NCBI GenBank assembly: GCA_954871525.1
Contig: OX940865.1
Coordinates: 1,302,001-1,366,000 of the forward strand
Origin: Parietaria judaica
Taxonomy: Eukaryota > Streptophyta > Magnoliopsida > Rosales > Urticaceae
DNA: 64,000 nt
Direction of reading: 5' to 3'
This document shows, in pieces, positions 31,645-43,050 of the stretch. The position numbers and the translations under genes are program-made. The first letter of the stretch is position 1. Each line of letters begins with the position of its first letter. The notes beneath the pieces were generated by a model. It saw only the letters and a program-made list of their open reading frames with translations. It had not been told where the DNA came from and searched no databases.

Positions 31645-32262
31645 TGTTGGGCTTTTCGATGACTTTTCTCAATCCCGAGGCGAAAATCACGGGATATCAT
31701 CGAACAATAAAGATCTAAAATAATTACGAGAATTAAGATATCGTTTAGAGGTCGTTACCAAACTTTGGTACTTTTGCCAACTGTACCGAAAACTGCCGAT
31801 TCCTTGGTTTTAGTGCTTGCCGATTTCTCTATGATCCGGATTCCAGCGCCTCAAATGTTGCGCCTCTATTTCATCCACCACGTCACTCGGGAACGTCTTA
31901 GATGACCGGAAAACACCTCGGAAGATAGGTCAGATCCTTGTCGGTGTTTAGATGATCAACCGTTGATTGAACCGGGGAGCTAGCCACGAATTCGACTCAC
32001 AAGGAGGGGAGCTCGAATTTCTAGGAGGCTAGGGTTTGTGATGTGTGTTCAATTATGAGTCATGATAGGGTATTTATAATACCCTATGGTCATGACCTAG
32101 TGGGCTTTCTAAAAGCCCAATCATGAATTAATTAATCTATTATTAATTAATATGAATCATAATTAATACTTGGGCCCGAGTGGGCCCATAATGTCGGTTA
32201 TGGTATCAGTTCGATATCCGATAACCCGAGAGATACAATATCGGGTTCGGGCATAACCAACA
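31645..32262 (-). repeat. 5' LTR of the copia element
   Basis: On the minus strand it starts TGTTGGTTATGCCC and ends AAAAGCCCAACA. Most differences from the other LTR are transitions. Confidence 0.9.
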
Positions 32263-32267
32263 GCTTC
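32263..32267. repeat. Target-site duplication of the copia element, right copy
   Basis: GCTTC immediately after the LTR matches 24013-24017. Confidence 0.85.
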
Positions 32268-33357
32268 TACACAGAGTTAGCAATGCTAGTCAAACCTCTT
32301 GCTCCCGCGTCATTGGTCTCGCCCACGAGATTAGGCTGAACCCCTTGGAGCTCGGGGATGCTTTGACCACGGGAAGGTCACGATCGTCAGACAGATTGGG
32401 TTCCGTAGTGCTGCGGCGCAAACAAGCACACTAGAATGAAGCTCCTGAGCGGGATCAATGCGCCGGCAAAACCGATACGACAAATTTGTTTGATACACAA
32501 TAAAAAAAATGTATAAAAATATACCTATCAATGTAACCCTTGAAACCGAATATTGCAAATTGCAACAATGTGCGAAAAGCCAAATTCAAACTCATCGCAG
32601 ATAATCATCTTATTTCACTAAGCATCAATGAACGTGTGTTATGCTTTCTGCACATGTTGGTCTAGTATTGAGCAGCAACAATGGTAACTTTGATGAACAT
32701 GTCAAAGCATTGCAATTGCACGAACTAATCCAAAGTCTTAAAATTTGAGAAAGCTAGGGTTTTTTAAATATGAACTTAATCAAAGCTTCGCAACCGATTA
32801 CAATGGAGGAAGGAGAACAAATATAACAACACGAATTTCGTCTCTCTGTCTCCGACGATGCTGGGCAACCTATCGGCATCAGAGCTCTCGTCGGAGGAAC
32901 CCGTCAGCGTCCCAATTCTCGTTGGAGGATCCCGTCGGCATCGAAGCTCTCGTCGGATGAGTCCAACAACGACGATAGAGATGATCGAGCAAGGAGAGAG
33001 AAACTTCTTTCAGAGAGAGATTAAGCTAGAGCTAAAAGGGTAATTTAGGAAATGATTTTTGAAAATGAGTACAATATGAATTAATGAACATGTGAGTATT
33101 TTTAAAAAGATTTGTATTGAAGTGAGTATTTTACTAATAATCCCTTCTAATAAACATTTACAAATCATGCTATATATATGTATATATATACACACACGTG
33201 TATATCTTGGTATAGACTTCGACTGTTAGACTTAAACTTAAAGTTTCTTAATAATTTAACTGAGGAAACAGAAAATTTGCACGACACTTTAAAAATCTAA
33301 ATAAAACAAACAATTTTATTTTGTAAGAGGAAAATACAATAGTGTTAGGTCAATGAT
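32268..33357. other. Spacer right of the copia element
   Basis: At 32268-32480 composition is balanced. A minus-strand stretch ELQGVQPNLVGETNDAG near 32275-32350 could be old coding sequence, but I cannot assign a family. At 32840-32980 TCGTCGGA(G/T)GA is repeated about four times (CTCTCGTCGGAGGA, TCTCGTTGGAGGA, CTCTCGTCGGATGA). The remainder is AT-rich with nothing evident. Confidence 0.35.
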
Positions 33358-33925
33358 TGTTGGGTTTTCAAGGATTTTTTGCAATCCCGAAGCAAAAATC
33401 TCGATATATCCTCAAACGAATCTAGATCAAATACGAAATTAAAAAAAATAGTTTTGATACTTTATCAGACTTTAGGTAATTTTTCCAATTCGTAAGTTTT
33501 TGCGTTATTTCTCCTCGGATGGTGCGCGATTCACTGCATCGGATTCGGGATCAAAGCTCCATAAGTGTCGAGCTTCTATATTGTCGTCCACTGTGTTGCT
33601 GCGAGAACGCATGTTGGCCAAAACTCACGTCGCGCGACTACTAAGTCTCTCTCGGTTATTTCATGACAACTCTATCGCGGAACGGGGTGGAGAAAAGTTG
33701 ACTTTGGCCATGAGATTGGGGGTGGTGGAATTTCTCTCTTTCTAGGGTTTATCATGCTCAAAACAATGTCAATTATGAATAGACTTTGAGTATTTATAGC
33801 CCACGGTCTATTAATGACCTAATGGACTTTGGCCCATTAAATGGACAAAGCCCATTAGGTCATTATTAATTAACTAATCATATTAATCAATTATCTTATG
33901 TGCCCGAGTGGGCCCATAATTCGTT
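33358..33925 (-). repeat. Diverged, truncated copia LTR related to the flanking element
   Basis: It starts TGTTGGGTTTTCAAGGATTTTTTGCAATCCCGAAGC, paralleling the LTR at 24018 (TGTTGGGTTTTTTGATGACTTTTCTCAATCCCGAGGC). It follows the same order through GAGTATTTATAGCCC, GGCCCATTA and GCCCGAGTGGGCCCATAAT. The last ~90 bp of the LTR are missing, and sequence changes abruptly at about 33926. I see no partner LTR, so it is a solo or broken LTR of a related subfamily. Confidence 0.65.
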
Positions 33926-34920
33926 TATCAAGGCCGGCCCATTGGCAAGACAAGCAAGGTGCTGGCCTAGGGCCCTCATCGTGATCGGAGAAGTTGGTTA
34001 TCGCCATTAAAGATAAACCGAAGCTTCATTTACTCTGTATTTTAAGGGGGAGAAGATGATTTCAGGAGAGGAGATAAAAATATACTGCATGGGAGCCCAC
34101 TTGCTTTTTATTTAAAGTTGATTATTAGGACTAAAAGAAAATTAAAAAAAGAAAAGAAAAACAAAGCTATTTCTTCTACAAATACTGTATAAAAAACAAA
34201 CTGTAAAAATAACAAAAAATTGTTGTCATTTTAACTAGACAATGTAAACTATATTCTCGTATAAACGAAAAATCAACAAAAAATATTTCATGTTAGTAGT
34301 TGTCGTATTCCATGCCAATGTAAAGTTTTGGTACTTTAGCAGACTTTAATCAATAATCTAGATCAAATGTGAGAATGGAAATAACAAAAACCGTCAATTA
34401 TCGGTCTTGCTGGTAGTCATCGGCAAATACTCCATGCCAATAGTTGTCATTGTGGTACTTTTCCATGATTTTCGTCGAAAATCGGCAAGCTTCTTGCAAA
34501 CGATTATCGATAAAACAATGTAAAAATAACAAAAAAATTGAGTACTTCAAGAAATTTTGCATTTTTCACTAATTTTTGGCAAAAGTAAATTCAATGAAAA
34601 AAAAACGATATTTAAAAAAAAAAAAAAAAACTTCGTGTGGGCGACTAACCAAGTAACGAGATTGCTATTTATTTACTAAGAAATGTGTATTTTTCATTCA
34701 TTTTTATTTGCTCTATGTCGGACTTATCACAAAGCCAAATAGTTAATTTTGTAGTATCTTTTGATCTTGTTTTTATATTCTTATGTTTGAACATGGCATG
34801 ATTATATTTATATTTGTTAGAGTATGACATGATTTTATTAAGTGTTTACATATGTGAGACTGAGAATATATTTATTTACATATGTTAACTTAGTAAATAT
34901 ATTTTTAAAAATATTTAGCA
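33926..34920. other. Spacer with a possible hAT terminus
   Basis: The segment from 33929 (CAAGGCCGGCCCATTGGCAAGACAAGC...GCCTAGGGCCCTC) has the look of a plant hAT-superfamily terminus, but I find no matching inverted end. The rest is AT-rich with A runs (34610-34630) and short echoes of copia LTR motifs near 34330-34480. Confidence 0.3.
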
Positions 34921-35050
34921 GTTTTTCATCGATAATCCTCGATAAGTGTCGTAACATAAGGTACTACTTTAGTAGTTTTTCATCGATAATCCTCGATAAG
35001 TGTCGTAACATAAGGTACTACTTTAGTAGTTTTTCATCGATAATCCTCAA
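34921..35050. repeat. 54-bp tandem repeat, about 2.4 copies
   Basis: GTTTTTCATCGATAATCCTC starts at 34921, 34975 and 35029. The first two copies appear identical, and the third breaks off after CCTC. Confidence 0.9.
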
Positions 35051-35337
35051 AAATATTTTGATAATCCTCGAAAACAGCAACTGATATATCGGCAAAACGA
35101 CATTGTACCTTGGTTGAATTATTTTAGTGTTATCAATGAAAAAATAACAGTAAACAAAATTCAAAAATCTCAAAAAAAAAGTGTAATTTTTTTATTCTTT
35201 CGTCATCATATCAACTCTTGTTGACTCAATTTTTGACCGCCCATGCGATTACAAGATTTGGCTCTGGATCGAATCCTGGATTATTTTTTCACCGTTAAAT
35301 CTATTTTCGTAAGACACATGATTGACATGGCTTTATT

Positions 35338-35590
35338 TAGAGCTGCAACTCGCGGTGTCGCGACGAGTCGCGACTAAATCGTGAAAAATCGCCAAAGTAG
35401 GAGTCGCGATGCGTCGCGGGTGGACAGGTCGCGATGAGTCCCGATGCCTCGGTAGCGCGCTCTCATTGAACGAGACCAATTCCCTCGCACTGTTGCTCCA
35501 CATCGCGATGAATCGCGATTCCCGCCATATAGTCGCGATTAATCACGACGCGTCGCGAACACGCCTCACGCATCGCCATTTGCAGCTCTA
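35338..35590. mobile_element. hAT-type MITE with TCGCGAT motifs
   Basis: The 253-bp element has 11-bp terminal inverted repeats TAGAGCTGCAA...TTGCAGCTCTA and an exact 8-bp target duplication GCTTTATT at 35330-35337 and 35591-35598. This is diagnostic of the hAT superfamily. The interior contains about ten copies of GTCGCGA/TCGCGAT in both orientations, unusual CG density for this AT-rich locus. They are probably subterminal transposase-binding motifs. The 60-codon frame within it is incidental. Confidence 0.85.
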
Positions 35591-35723
35591 GCTTTATTAA
35601 CATATAAGTCCCAGCAAAAGGGACCAACGTCGTATACATACTATAATATATGTACATGTGTCTCTGTGTGTGCTTGACAGAAGCGAAACGAACAAGGACT
35701 TTCAGCCAGCTAGGGTTGATTGA

Positions 35724-35728
<5 letters not shown>

Positions 35729-35762
<34 letters not shown>
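35729..35762. repeat. TA microsatellite
   Basis: About seventeen uninterrupted TA units. Confidence 0.95.
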
Positions 35763-35763
<1 letters not shown>

Positions 35764-35995
35764 TTTGCTTGCACTAGTTACACATAATAGCTGATATTTG
35801 TGGGCTCTAGTGTTAACCTGTGGCTAGTTTTGGTGGCAAATGTTTCATGGTTTAGGAGATGAATGATTCATGAACGTACGTTATCCATCGACAAATTGTA
35901 CTTCATACATTTCATCACATATTGAAGTACATGCACATATATTAATGTCAGTAACTAATGTTTATTTTTTTTGTTTTAATTACAGAGCCCTCATT

Positions 35996-36849
35996 CATAT
36001 ATGTATAAATTTGACATTATTTAATATGACATAAAGTGCTAAAGTTGTGAATTAATTAAATTTATAAATGAAGATTAAAGGCTTTAAAATAATAAATCGA
36101 TATACACAAAAGCCCAATTGAGAAGCCCAATAGAGTTCTCAATCAGATGAAGCCTGGCGGATACAAAGCAACTCGGCCCAGAAGGCCTAAAAACTCAGCG
36201 CTATCCGTCATCAACTCAGGAAGAAGAGGGTATAATCGTCATATTTTCTACCCGGCATCCCAATTGAAACCTCGGCGGAACACAGGAGCACGGAGTCAAG
36301 TGTCCATCAGGCATAATTCAAACACGAAGAAGAGAACAAAGTCGTGGGACACGTGAAGCAAGACGCTCCATCCTACCCGGTTAGCACGAAGAGAAGACCC
36401 CACGATTCCTAGAAGTCCAACGGGAAGAATTGAAGTCTATAAATAGCAAGCTCAAGCTCAGATCAACACACACAACCCTGAGAGAAGACATCGAAAGCTC
36501 CTACCCGGCATTCTTGCTTACTTAGAGATTTTGCTGTATTCTTTTCATTCTCCTTCTCGTTATTTTCCTTGTTCTAGACGTGATTTGCTGCCTGTAGCTG
36601 TCCGTTTATGTCATTTGTCGCAATAAACTAACAGAGGACGTAGTCAACTACCGCCTTGGGACGAACCTCTATAAAAAAACCCTTGTCTCAGTTATACTGA
36701 TTATATATACATCTACATATATCGAGAGTGAATCGAGAGTTTGCAACGTGAGAGATCGAATTCCAACAAATCATCAATCTCAAGAATATCATACGCTCAC
36801 AAGTCAGACTTGACTGTTTGACGTGGGAAACCGGGAAACCACGTCAACA
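35996..36849 (+). repeat. 5' LTR of element C
   Basis: The end is certain (GTCAACA just before the primer site). The start is set by alignment with the 3' LTR fragment at 47090. A TATA box lies at 36438. Confidence 0.75.
36438..36445 (+). promoter_or_regulatory. LTR TATA box, element C
   Basis: TATAAATA in AAGTCTATAAATAGCAAGC; the RNA start is expected about 30 bp downstream. Confidence 0.6.
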
Positions 36850-36852
36850 GTT

Positions 36853-36870
36853 TGGCGCCGTCTGTGGGAA
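36853..36870 (+). other. Primer-binding site of element C
   Basis: TGGCGCCGTCTGTGGGAA starts three bases after the LTR. TGGCGCC starts are typical of plant Ty3/gypsy primer sites; I do not assign the tRNA with confidence. Confidence 0.75.
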
Positions 36871-36913
36871 ATTGATCTCGCCAACATCTACAAGCTCCAA
36901 GCACTCTGCAAAC

Positions 36914-38647
36914 ATGAGCAACAACGAAATCATAGCCGTGACCGAGTCTGAGGTGAATAACCCCGGGCAAAACACGGAAGCAGACGAACTGGAGTCTCAA
37001 CTGGAGGCGAGGAAGGCCAAGAACCAAGAATTGCGCAGGCAAATCGAGCTTCTCGTAGCAAACCGAGCCCAAAGTGAGGAACACCAAAATAGCAGCCGGG
37101 TAGACCCGGGAAAAGGGCTCTGGGCATCAGAGCCGGGCGAACCTCAACGCTGTCCATTTCGAATTTCCGATCTGGATAATCCGCAAGCGCCAAGGCAAAG
37201 CCAGCCCCAACCACCTAGCGGTCCTAGGCCCCAAACACCTCCACCGCCTCCCGAAGTAGGGACACCCCTATTCATCCCCTTTCGGGATCCTACCCGACTC
37301 GGACGGGGAACTTTGCCTCGAGCAGTCGCCAACGCTCTGGTCATCCGGGCTATCTTTCCGGACGCGATCAAAGCTGCAACATCATTCAGGCCCTCAATGC
37401 GCAGCCTAACTCATACAGAGGAATCCAAGCCCGGTGTACGGACAAGGAAATCTCCCGGCCGCGCAACCTGAACCCGCTCCCCAAGTCACAAAACTGGAGG
37501 AACTCAAGTGCTCAATGGCCGAGATGAACGAAAAACTCGTTTGTGTACACTCCCATGTACACAGCGCCACCACCGATGCCCCTGAGATAGAGCGTTTAGT
37601 GGAGGAGACAGAAAGGACCCTCTTCAGGCTCGCCATAACTAGCGTAAAGCTCAGGGACGGAGGACGAGTCAATCTGCCAAAGTACGATGGGACGAGTCAC
37701 CCCAAAGTACACCTAAGATCCTTCATGATTTCAATGGGGTGGGCAAACTTGGAAGCACACGAGTTAGACGTTGGGCGGTGCCAGTACTTTTCGGAGAATC
37801 TGGTTGGGACAACAATGGAGTGGTTCTCCAAATTGGAACCTCGATCCATCGATAACTTCGGACAGCTGACCACCCTATTTCTCAAACTTTTTTCCATGTT
37901 TATGGAAACTGAGACCACAGTGGCAAACCTCTATGCGTTACACCAAGAGAGAGGAGAGCCTCTCAGAGCCTTCATGACCCGGTTCAAGAAAACCATGGTC
38001 AAGATAAATGGGATAAGTGATGAGACCGCCATAGCCGCCCTTACGGCCGGCTTATGGTTCGATTCAAAGTTCAAGTCGGACATAGTCGTAAATCGTTACA
38101 ACTCCATCGAAGACCCACAGATCGTCCAGTTGGATCAGGCACGACGAGGAGCTAGAAGCCCTACGAAGAAAGCATGGACTCCAGCCCGTCCATCAGCGAT
38201 ATCAGGGCCTACCCGGTCAACCTATGCAGCCCAGATCCGGAGGCCACAACAACCCCTTCATAGGACAAAGGAGCTCCTCCCCGATCCAAAAGCACCCATT
38301 CCAGACCCAGAACCCAAGGGCAAATAACGGACCAAACCCGCAAAATCCGTACGTACAACAACGATATTTTGAAGACCGCGGATTTCAAAGCACATGCTGA
38401 AGCAGAAGAAGCCCTAGGAGAAGTAATAGTCAGCACCAAGGACTACCCGCTGTACAACAACGAGATTTTTTCAAAACACGACCCCAAAGCATGGTGTAAT
38501 TTCCACAAGGTGTTCGGACACCATATGAGAAATTGTATGGTGCTCTGTGCCCGCCTGGCGGAGAAATACATCAATGGAGAGTTAGGAGAAATAAACTTCG
38601 GCAATGAGCTGAAAAACTGGGAGGCGCCCGAGAAAAACCTCCCTTAA
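36914..38647 (+). pseudogene. gag: gag of element C, frameshifted
   Basis: The first frame starts at the ATG at 36914 (MSNNEIIAVTES...), with a coiled-coil-like ELESQLEARKAKNQELRRQIELL followed by Pro/Gln-rich sequence, and is lost near 37430. A second frame (37434-38327) carries the gag core: LPKYDGTSHPKVHLRSF, VGTTMEWFSKLEPRSID and ERGEPLRAFMTRFKK. A third frame (38369-38647) carries the nucleocapsid-like finger CNFHKVFGHHMRNC. The finger layout (C-x2-H-x3-GH-x4-C) matches element B and the minus-strand remnant at 52.1 kb. The three pieces imply at least two frameshifts. Confidence 0.8.
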
Positions 38648-38758
38648 GACCAACCTCAAAACGGCCAGAAGAGGACCGAGCAGCAAAGGATGCCACGAGA
38701 AAATACCCAACCGAACAAAACAGGACGGGTACACATGCTCGAATAACCAGACGAGAAG

Positions 38759-39451
38759 ATGTACGAGAAAGCAGAAGACATCGGAGAGCAGCTCAACGAG
38801 ATCCCCGAGCCCATTGGCAGAATCTATACGATTGTAGGAGGATCCCAGATACACGGAAATTCGGTAAATTCCATCAAGGTTCACAAAAGGAGGCTCAAGG
38901 CCGGACCGGTAGTCATACCAAGGAAAGAGCCGGATTTTGAGATCTCGTTCAAGGACAGTGAAGTAGCCACACTGATCGGTCCGCACGATGACGCGTTAGT
39001 TGTCACACTCTTAGTAGCCTCGTACACGATGGATAAAATCCTAATCGATATCGCGAGCTCAGTCGACGTGACCTTCCTGGAACCATTGCTGAAGCTGGGG
39101 GTCGAAGAAACAGAGATCGACAGGGAAGCTATCCCGCTAACCGGCTTCGATGGAGGAACTATCAATGCAATAGGCACGGTACGGCTGTCAATCGCAGCTG
39201 CAGGGGTAGGAAGAACAAAGAACTTCCTAGTGTTGGACTGCCCGTCAGTTTACAACATGATACTAGAAAGACCCTGGCTGCACATGATGAAGGCCGTACC
39301 ATCAACCTACCATCAACTAATACACTTCCCGAATAGGGCAGGAAAAATCGTTGAAATAAAGGGAAACCAAAAACAATCCAGAATCTGCTACATGAGCGCA
39401 TTCCGAAACATCCAGGCCGCTAAGGCCGAAAAAGAAAAGTCTACCGCATAG
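38759..39451 (+). pseudogene. Protease domain of element C with altered active site
   Basis: A 230-codon frame shows the Ty3/gypsy protease context, PHDDALVVTLLVASYTMDK, then ILIDIASSVDV where the family has D-T/N-G-S. The catalytic motif is therefore D-I-A-S, with the glycine lost. It continues TGFDGGTINAIGTVRL and VYNMILERPWLHMMKAVPSTYHQ, the usual ILGRPWLH..KAV..TYH block. A stop at 39449 precedes the sequence that links to reverse transcriptase. Confidence 0.75.
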
Positions 39452-39454
39452 TAA

Positions 39455-40800
39455 TTATTGACGGTAGAAGGAAAAGGGCAGGATGACCAGGAAGGGACCA
39501 CCGATACGGACGAAATTAACGTGGAAATGACAGTCCAGGTCCAGATCGATCCCGACAACCCGGACCACCGGGTAAGGATAGGAATGGGACTGGACAACAA
39601 TGTCAGAAAAGAACTCCTCAAATTCCTCACCAGAAACCGGGATTGTTCTGCTTGGTCCCACGAGGACATGCCCGGGATAGACCCAAGCATCACAATCCAC
39701 CGCCTAAATGTAACCCCAGCTATAAGCCGGTAAAATAGAAAAAGGCGGAAGCTAGGTCCAGATCGGGCCCAAGCTATGAGCGAAGAAGTCACAAAGCTTT
39801 TGCAAACCGGATCCATCAGGGAAGTTAAATACACGGACTGGTTAGCAAATACGGTCATCATGAAGAAGTAAAACGGAAAGGCCAGAGTCTGTATCGAATT
39901 CACTGGCCTAAACAAAGCTTGTCCTAAAGACAGTTTCCCAATGCCTCACATTGACCGACTAGTCGAAGCATGAACTACTATCGTTTATGGACGCATTCTC
40001 GGGATACAACCAAATCCTCATGCACCCAAAGGACCAAGAAAAAACGGCATTCATAACCGATAGGGGGATATACTGTTACAAAGTTATGCCCTTCGGACTA
40101 AAAAATGCCGGAGCCACATATCAAAGGTTAGTCAACCGGATATTCGCCGAGCAGCTCGGCAAAACTATGGAGGTCTATATTGACGATATGCTGGTTAAAT
40201 CCTCCCAAGAAACGGATCATGTAGCCCACCTAGAGGAATGGTTCGGGATACTATGGAAGTATCAAATGAAGCTTAATCCGAAAAAATGCACCTTCGGGGT
40301 AACTTCGGGAAAATTCCTGGGTTACTTGGTCACACAGCAAGGGATGGAAACTAATCCCGACTAGATCTAAGCCCTCCTGAACATGCCTTTCCCGAGGACT
40401 GTTAGGGAGACGCAGAGGCTGACCGGGAGAATCGCAGCTCTCAACCGGTTCACATCAATGGCTACAGACAAATGTTTACCTTTTTACAAGCTATTTAAGG
40501 GAAACAAAAATTTCGAGTGTACCGAAGAGTGCGAAGAAGCATTCCCAAAGATGAAAATACACCTCTCCATACCACCCGTTCTTAACAGACCGATCTTGGG
40601 GGAGCCTTTATTCTATACTTGGCCGTCTCGCCATCAGCGGTGAGCGGGGTAATCGTGAGGGAAGATCGCGGTGAGCAGAGGCCAATTTTATACATCAGCG
40701 AATCCATGGAAGACGCTGAAATCAGATAATTGGCCATCGAAAAGCTCGCACTGGCAATGATAACCGGTGCGAGAAAACTTCGTCCTTAATTCCAATCCCA
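39455..40800 (+). pseudogene. pol: Reverse transcriptase and first RNase H of element C
   Basis: The linker frame 39458-39733 ends in the conserved AWSHEDMPGIDPSI block. Reverse transcriptase follows in pieces: EEVTKLLQTGSIREV, VCIEFTGLNKACPKDSFPMP (stops at about 39734 and 39869), then the open stretch from 39987 with FSGYNQILMHPKD, MPFGLKNAGATYQR and catalytic YIDD, up to a stop near 40363. The connection and RNase H region continues at 40383-40643 (LTGRIAALNRFTSMATDKCLPFY). It then shifts frame, with LAVSPSAVSGVIV and ILYISESMEDAE legible to about 40740. The number of lesions indicates an old copy. Confidence 0.8.
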
Positions 40801-40984
40801 CACCATCATGTTTATGACCACCAAACCATTGAGGATAATCCTTCATAGCCCGAATCAATCGTGAAGAGTCACAAAGTGGGCAGTCGAGCTAAGCGAGTTC
40901 GATATAGAATACAAAATCCAGACTTGTGCGAAATCACAAGTACTGGCTGAGTTTTTAAATCGAATTACCGGCCGACGGCTCGAA

Positions 40985-41530
40985 AAAGGGTCACGAAGAT
41001 GGAGAATGGAGACTAGAGGTATATGGAGCTTCAAACAAAGGTGGATCCGGGATCGGAATCCGTTTGATAACCCCCACGGGAGAAGTGATGGAACAATCCT
41101 TCAGATTGAAATTCCACGCGACAAACCGAATACGAGGCCCTAATTGCCGGTCTCAAACTAGCAAAATTCATAGGAGCTCGAAGGATAAGAGCCCATTCTG
41201 ACTCAAAGCTAGTTACTAGCCAGATCACTGGTGAGTACACCACTCGTGACGACTGAATGGAGAGATACCTTTCGGTAGTAAAAGGTTTAATTCAAAAGTT
41301 CGACATCGTTGAGATAATCCAAATACCGAGAAGCGAGAACGCGTCGGCAGACGCATTGGCTGGATTAGCGTCCACTTCGGATCCCGATATAAAAAGGATA
41401 ATTTCAGTCGAAACAATAGACGAACCTAGCGTGACACGCGAAGTTTGCAACATCCAAATGGAAGAAGATTATTGGAGAACTCCGATCATCAACTACATCC
41501 TAACCGGAGCAAAGCCTCGGGATAAGTAGA
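40985..41530 (+). pseudogene. Second RNase H of element C
   Basis: Broken frames show GGSGIGIRL near 41035, TEYEALIAGLKLAK-like sequence near 41125-41165 (the frame shifts here) and HSDSKLVTSQITGEY near 41200. The open stretch at 41257-41529 gives IQIPRSENASADALAGLAST. This is the archaeal-type RNase H that Tat-lineage elements carry in addition to the usual one. It stops at 41527, before integrase. Confidence 0.65.
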
Positions 41531-41568
41531 AGGCCAGGAAATTAAGAATCTAAAGCGCCAGATTCTGC

Positions 41569-42700
41569 ATGATCGGGGAAAAATTGTACAAACGCAGCTA
41601 TACCGGACCCTACATAAGGTGGCTAGGGAGGACCGATGCTCAAATAGTATTCCACGAAATCCATGACGGAGAATGTGGCAACCACTCTGAAGGAATATCT
41701 TTGGCAAATAAAGCAAAAAGGCAAGGCTTTTTCTGGGCCACCATGTTGGCAGACAGCGAGGCCCACGCCAGAAGATGCGATAAATGTCAAAGACACTCCT
41801 CGTCCATACACTGTCCAGCAGAAGAACTCTCGTCAGTCTCAGTCCCATACCCGTTAACGAAATGGTCTATGGACATAGTCGGACCTTTTCCCCTAGCCCC
41901 GGCCGGAAAAAGGTTCCTACTCACTGAAACAGACTACTTCTCCAAATGGGTGAGACAGAAGCGTACGCAAATATCAAGGATGTCGATGTAGAAAATTTCC
42001 CGTGGAAAAACATCATCAGTCGTTTCGGCTTCCCAAAAGAGATAATAGCTGATAATGGACCCAATTTATTTCTACAAGATTCCAAAACTTGTGCATCAAT
42101 TGGAAGATATCCTTGAACACATCCACTCCGAAATACACCCAAGGCAACGGCCAAGCCGTGGTAGCTAATCGGATTATAGTGGATGGAATAAAAAGGTGTC
42201 TAGACACCAAAATAGGACGATGGGCAGATGAGATTATAGGAGTCCTTTGGTCCTACGGAACTACCCCGCGTAGGGCCACCGGGGAAACTCCATTTTCAAT
42301 GGTATATGGCACCGAAGCCGTAATACCAACAGAGATAGAGACACCCAACCTTCGAAGGGAGCATGCACCTTTGAACGCAGAACTCAATGACGAAATGAGG
42401 GAAGACCAGCTCGATCATATCGACGAAAGGCGGGAACAGGCTTTGATATGAACTGCCAACTATCAAAATTCGATAGCTAGGTATTAAAACTCAAATGTCA
42501 AACGTCAAAAATTTATAGTGGGAGACCTGGTCCTCAGAACACCGCTGAGCTTAACGCGGGTAAGCTCAGGGCTAACTAGGAAGGGCCTTATATCGTCACC
42601 GAAGTAGTAAAACCTATAGTATACCGGCTAGCCACTCCTTACGGCACGAGAGTCCTCCGCTGCTGGAACGCCATGCATCTTAGGAAATACTACGCTTAAC
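41569..42700 (+). pseudogene. Integrase of element C, frameshifted, catalytic Glu lost
   Basis: The frame from 41569 shows the zinc-binding region (EIHDGECGNHSEG, RRCDKCQRH) and the first catalytic Asp in KWSMDIVGPF, then ends at 41989. The second Asp is in the shifted piece (IADNGP near 42050). The third piece (42089-42451) reads GNGQAVVANRIIVDGIK, where the family has GQAE, so the catalytic glutamate is replaced by valine. C-terminal parts (GLTRKG.YIVTEVV, AMHLRKYYA) are legible to about 42700. The protein is inactive. Confidence 0.75.
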
Positions 42701-42855
42701 CCGACCTACCTGGTCTCCCATGAACTACGCAATGACTTGATCCCCAAATATGGGGTACGTAGGCAGCCCGTCCAAAACGATGAGCACAGTCTCAATCCGA
42801 ACCCAAAACCAAATAGGCCCCGCAATTCCTAGGTAAAACGCTCTAAACCATTCCT

Positions 42856-43050
42856 AAGGCAACAAGCTTACCGGGTAACAGACCCATTACATAAGGCAAC
42901 ACGCCTACCGGGTAAAAGACCCATTACATAAGGCAACAAGGCTATACAGGTAACAAACCCATTACCTGAAGGCCAATGAGCCAGACCGGGAAAATAACCC
43001 ATTCCTTGAGCCTATCCGGGTAACAAACCCGTCACCTGAGGTAACAAGCC
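42856..43050 (+). repeat. 37-bp minisatellite in the pol-antisense spacer of element C
   Basis: AAGGCAACAAG...CCGGGTAACAGACCCATTACAT-type units start at 42856, 42893, 42930 and about 42969, with degenerate copies after. It occupies the same place as the minisatellite of element B but is unrelated in sequence. Confidence 0.8.

Larger units (their letters stand above)
24018..32262 (-). mobile_element. Ty1/copia LTR retrotransposon with decayed coding region
   Basis: Two LTRs of 623 and 618 bp bound an 8.2-kb element with a 5-bp target duplication GCTTC. On the minus strand the upstream LTR (31645-32262) is followed by a one-base gap and TGGTATCAGAGC, the classic initiator-Met tRNA primer site. 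The downstream LTR (24018-24640) is preceded by the purine tract GCAAGTGGGAGAT. Between them are relics of integrase, reverse transcriptase and RNase H in the copia order. By eye the two LTRs differ at only about 2-3 percent of sites plus a 5-bp indel, yet pol is riddled with stops and lacks the catalytic region, so the copy was probably already defective when it inserted. Confidence 0.9.

Noticed and set aside
32275..32560. Host gene exon on the minus strand
   Set aside because: A short open stretch (ELQGVQPNLVGETNDAG) has no splice partner or family I recognise, so it is left as spacer.
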